Part shown: one piece after another, positions 62,024-64,000 of the stretch | Layout: the number at the start of each line of letters is the position of its first letter | Numbering within the stretch: position 1 is the first letter of the stretch | DNA from: Bacillus sp. MRMR6 | GTDB taxonomy: Bacteria; Bacillota; Bacilli; Bacillales; Cytobacillaceae | Direction of reading: 5' to 3' | NCBI RefSeq assembly: GCF_001940785.1 | Contig: NZ_MSLS01000021.1 | Location: forward strand, 23,622 to 87,621 | DNA length: 64,000 nt | Notes under the pieces: model-generated | What the model was told of the DNA's origin: nothing | The model's database searches: none | The model's input: only the letters and a program-made list of their open reading frames with translations | Position numbers and translations under genes: made by a program

Positions 62024-62547
62024 AACCCGTGATCTTTCAAGTGGTAGGATACCAAAATAGCGGGAAAACAACCTTCTTGTTGTCATTAATACAAATTTTA
62101 ACAGAACAGGGCTATCGAGTCATGACCATCAAGCATCACGGTCATGGCGGTAAACCGGAGGGCACCCCACAAAAGGATTCATCCCGTCATCTTAAAGCAG
62201 GGGCAAGTGCTTCAATAGTGGAAGGTGATGGGAGTATGATTCTTCAGGCAAATGCAATTAGCTGGAGCCTAGAGGAGCAAATTAGCCTAATGGAATGCTT
62301 GCAACCGGAAATCCTTTTAATCGAAGGCCATAAGCATGAATCTTATCCTAAGTTGATATTAATCAAAAGTGATGCCGACCTGCCACTCTTATCAAAACTG
62401 GATCATATTAAAGCTGTTATTTGTTGGGAAAAGGAGTTGTTCGCGGTTAGTCAAACGTTAAAGGTTCCTTTCTTCCATATATCTGATAAAAATGCAGTCT
62501 TTCAGATTGCAGAAAAGATCAAACAATACGTTCAAAAAGATGATTAA
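62011..62547 (+). CDS. mobB: MobB, molybdopterin-guanine dinucleotide synthesis accessory GTPase
   Basis: The 178-residue P-loop protein has GYQNSGKTT near the N-terminus, MTIKHHGHGG and LIEGHKHESYPK, all typical of MobB. It assists MobA in attaching GMP to molybdopterin for enzymes such as nitrate reductase. The GTG start lies within the end of moeA, so translation is coupled. Confidence 0.93.
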   Translation: MALVKPVIFQVVGYQNSGKTTFLLSLIQILTEQGYRVMTIKHHGHGGKPEGTPQKDSSRHLKAGASASIVEGDGSMILQANAISWSLEEQISLMECLQPEILLIEGHKHESYPKLILIKSDADLPLLSKLDHIKAVICWEKELFAVSQTLKVPFFHISDKNAVFQIAEKIKQYVQKDD

Positions 62548-62601
62548 AGTGAAACTTCCGTCAGTGGGGGTCTTACTACCCGTTAATGCGGAATAAAAAG
62601 T
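62546..62601 (-). repeat. Palindromic repeat, family A short inverted copy
   Basis: GTGAAACTTCCGTCAGTGGGGGTCTTACTACCCGTTAATGCGG (given by position) is the reverse of the ends of the copy at 42968-43079 with about 55 bp of the middle missing. It begins at the mobB stop codon. Confidence 0.7.
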
Positions 62602-62630
62602 TAAAATAGCGTAAAAGTGACAAATTTGTT

Positions 62631-62656
62631 AGAAGGCAGCCTGCCTTCTTTTTTAT
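62631..62656 (+). terminator. Terminator after moeA-mobB
   Basis: AGAAGGCAG / CTGCCTTCT forms a tight stem followed by TTTTTTATTG. Confidence 0.85.
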
Positions 62657-62666
62657 TGTCTCTAAA

Positions 62667-62716
62667 TGTGATGTGTTTCACTTTTTTTGGATTTTTGCTG
62701 CCTTATAGTAGGGGTA
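62667..62716 (+). promoter_or_regulatory. FNR box and promoter of the ywiC-like gene
   Basis: TGTGA-TGTGTT-TCACT (62667-62682) is a full match to the FNR consensus half-sites. TATAGT at 62704-62709 puts the box centre near -41.5. Confidence 0.82.
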
Positions 62717-62741
62717 AGCAGAGAAAAGGAGTGGAACGAAG

Positions 62742-63467
62742 ATGAAATTATTCTTACCAAAACAGCATGGTGCATGGGCGATGATTATTATCCCGTTTTG
62801 GTTAGGAGTTATTGCTGGCGGCTTTACATGGCAGCATATCCCATTTTTTATTGGCTGGGTGTTACTGTATTTAGCAACATACCCGATGCTTATGTTATTC
62901 AAGAAGAAAAAAATCAAATTCTACAGTAAATGGACGGTCATCTATTTACTGCCTGCCTTAATTTTGTTATTTGTTCCATTGTTTAAAATGCCTTCCATTG
63001 TTTATTTTGGATTGATGATGATTCCCTTTTTTATTATAAATGCTTATTATACCTCAAAGAATAATGATCGGGCTTTGATGAATGATTTTAGTGCTATAAT
63101 TGCATTTTCTATCGCGGGCTTAGCTAGCAGCTACCTTGGACAAGGACAGATTACATTGGAAGCCCTGCTTGTATTTTCGGTGTCTATATTATTCTTTGCT
63201 GGCTGTACATTTTACGTAAAAACAATGATTAGAGAGAAAAAAAACCGCCAATTCAAATGGATATCCTGGGTATATCATTCCCTATTACTAGTCGTTTGGT
63301 TTGTTTTGGGTTATTGGATTGTTGCCATTGCATATATCCCAAGTTTGTATAGAGCAATTGCTTTTTATGGAAAACCATTATCACCGATGAAAATTGGAGT
63401 TTATGAAATCATCAATTCCGTCATCTTTTTAGCAGTCATGATGGTTCAAATTAGTTTCCTAAGCTAA
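62742..63467 (+). CDS. YwiC-like membrane protein
   Basis: This 241-residue protein has seven to eight membrane helices and starts MKLFLPKQHGAWAMIIIPFWLG, the hallmark of the YwiC-like family. In B. subtilis ywiC lies beside the narK-fnr-narGHJI region. Its role is unknown; an isoprenoid-transferase-like fold has been guessed for similar proteins but is not shown here. AAAGGAG precedes the ATG. The FNR box upstream indicates anaerobic expression. Confidence 0.88.
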   Translation: MKLFLPKQHGAWAMIIIPFWLGVIAGGFTWQHIPFFIGWVLLYLATYPMLMLFKKKKIKFYSKWTVIYLLPALILLFVPLFKMPSIVYFGLMMIPFFIINAYYTSKNNDRALMNDFSAIIAFSIAGLASSYLGQGQITLEALLVFSVSILFFAGCTFYVKTMIREKKNRQFKWISWVYHSLLLVVWFVLGYWIVAIAYIPSLYRAIAFYGKPLSPMKIGVYEIINSVIFLAVMMVQISFLS

Positions 63468-63497
63468 ATAAAAAAATCGGTCGTACTCGACCGACAG

Positions 63498-63531
63498 GCT
63501 GTCGAGAAACTTTCGACAGCCTCTTATTTTT
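63498..63531 (+). terminator. Terminator after the ywiC-like gene
   Basis: GGCTGTCGA / TCGACAGCC is followed by TCTTATTTTT. A smaller hairpin TCGGTCG / CGACCGA precedes it at 63477-63494. Confidence 0.82.
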
Positions 63532-63601
63532 ATGCAAGTATTTTAACGATTCACCGCGTTAATTTGTTATAATATTATTATAAAAGGCTTTGAAATATGT
63601 C

Positions 63602-63734
63602 TGTTGAATTGCGCTCCAGGCACTTCGCTTTCCGCGGGCGGTCGGTGAGCCTCCTCGTCGCTTGCGCTCCTGTGGGGTCTCACCCTGACCTTCTAGTCCC
63701 GCAGGAGTCTACGTGCCTTCCACGCAATTCAACA
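63602..63734. repeat. Palindromic repeat element, family C copy 3
   Basis: The 133-bp element has terminal inverted repeats TGTTGAATTGCG...GGCAC and GTGCC...CGCAATTCAACA. Inside it has CTTTCCGCGGGCGG, GTGAGCCTCCTCG, GTGGGGTCTCACC and CCGCAGGAGTC, the reverse of family C copy 1. Confidence 0.82.
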
Positions 63735-63799
63735 AAGTTTAAATCTATAGTGTACAGCTCTCTACATAATTAAAAATTAAATAATAAGTGGTGAAATAT

Positions 63800-64000
63800 A
63801 TGTTTAAACCAAAAGTATCAACCCAAAATGAATTTAATTTGTAACTATTGATGACTTGGTTCCTGACAATCACCTTCTCCGTTTAATTGATAAACATATT
63901 GATTTTTCTTTTCTTCTTGAAAAGGTACGCCCCTATTATAGTGATGATAATGGACGCCCTTCCGACCCCCTGAATTTATTTAAAATGATGTTTATAGGAT
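63800..64000 (+). pseudogene. IS1182-family transposase, frameshifted and cut by window edge
   Basis: The start MFKPKVSTQNEF matches IS1182-type transposases, but the frame stops at 63842-63844. One base later, from 63841, a second frame continues the expected sequence (VTIDDLVPDNHLLRLIDKHIDF, then DDNGRPSDPLNLFKMMF) to the window end. A single missing T in TTTAATTTG explains the break. The rest of the element lies outside, so I cannot tell whether the copy is otherwise intact. Confidence 0.8.

Larger units (their letters stand above)
63468..63799. other. Intergenic region: hairpins, a family C repeat and the IS left flank
   Basis: This 332-bp gap holds two hairpins just after the ywiC-like gene, the repeat at 63602-63734 and about 65 AT-rich bases before the transposase. 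No other gene was seen. Confidence 0.6.

Noticed and set aside
1..64000. CRISPR arrays, tRNA or rRNA genes, prophage
   Set aside because: No regularly spaced direct repeats, no tRNA-like cloverleaf and no phage structural genes were recognised on reading both strands.

Overview
The window is a low-GC Firmicute chromosome from an endospore-forming member of the Bacillaceae. Gene order follows the B. subtilis yha-yhf-yhj-yis-yit arc closely: prsA, scoC, trpP, hit, ecsABC, yhaA, hemEHY, yhfI, lplJ, lcfB, yhfN, comK, yhjD, yhjE, sipV, addBA, gerPA-F, yisL, yisN, asnO, yajQ/yitK, cvfB, degV, yitT-yitW. The gerP operon, YjcZ-type small proteins and asnO mark a spore former. I cannot name the species.

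Layout. 1-4.8 kb: prsA (cut by the window edge), two YjcZ-like small proteins, scoC, trpP, hit and an odd three-unit repeat. 4.8-20.6 kb: ecsABC, yhaA, a PAP2 phosphatase, heme genes hemE/hemH/hemY, yhfI, lplJ, an acyl-CoA ligase with a perfect FadR operator, a crotonase, azlCD and an M48 protease. 20.6-26.0 kb: an accessory-looking ligase cluster (GNAT-Mur ligase fusion, YheC/D ATP-grasp, a second Mur-type ligase, a convergent ATP-grasp ligase). 26.2-30 kb: an IDEAL-domain gene, comK, yhjD, an LCP protein, yhjE and sipV. 30.2-40 kb: addB and addA; addA is split by a 2.5-kb group II intron at a conserved helicase motif, with exact in-frame boundaries. 40-42 kb: the gerP operon behind a SigK-like promoter. 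42.2-42.9 kb: a c-di-GMP-I riboswitch left in front of a truncated CpaF ATPase. 43-56 kb: yisL, yisN, asnO, a membrane-anchored GH13 protein that has lost all three catalytic residues, an SDR, yajQ, cvfB, degV, yitT, a BsuPI-domain protein, small proteins, yitU-yitW. 56.4-63.5 kb: an anaerobic module (radical SAM/SPASM, fnr, moaA, ric, moeA, mobB, ywiC-like), with good FNR boxes in front of three transcription units. The window ends in a frameshifted IS1182-like transposase.

Three families of dispersed intergenic palindromic repeats occur, several with inverted ends, some reduced to their termini. No tRNA, rRNA or CRISPR array was recognised. Translation starts were moved from the longest frame to the start with a ribosome binding site in many genes; each case is stated. 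All family assignments are from reading the translated sequence, without database searches.
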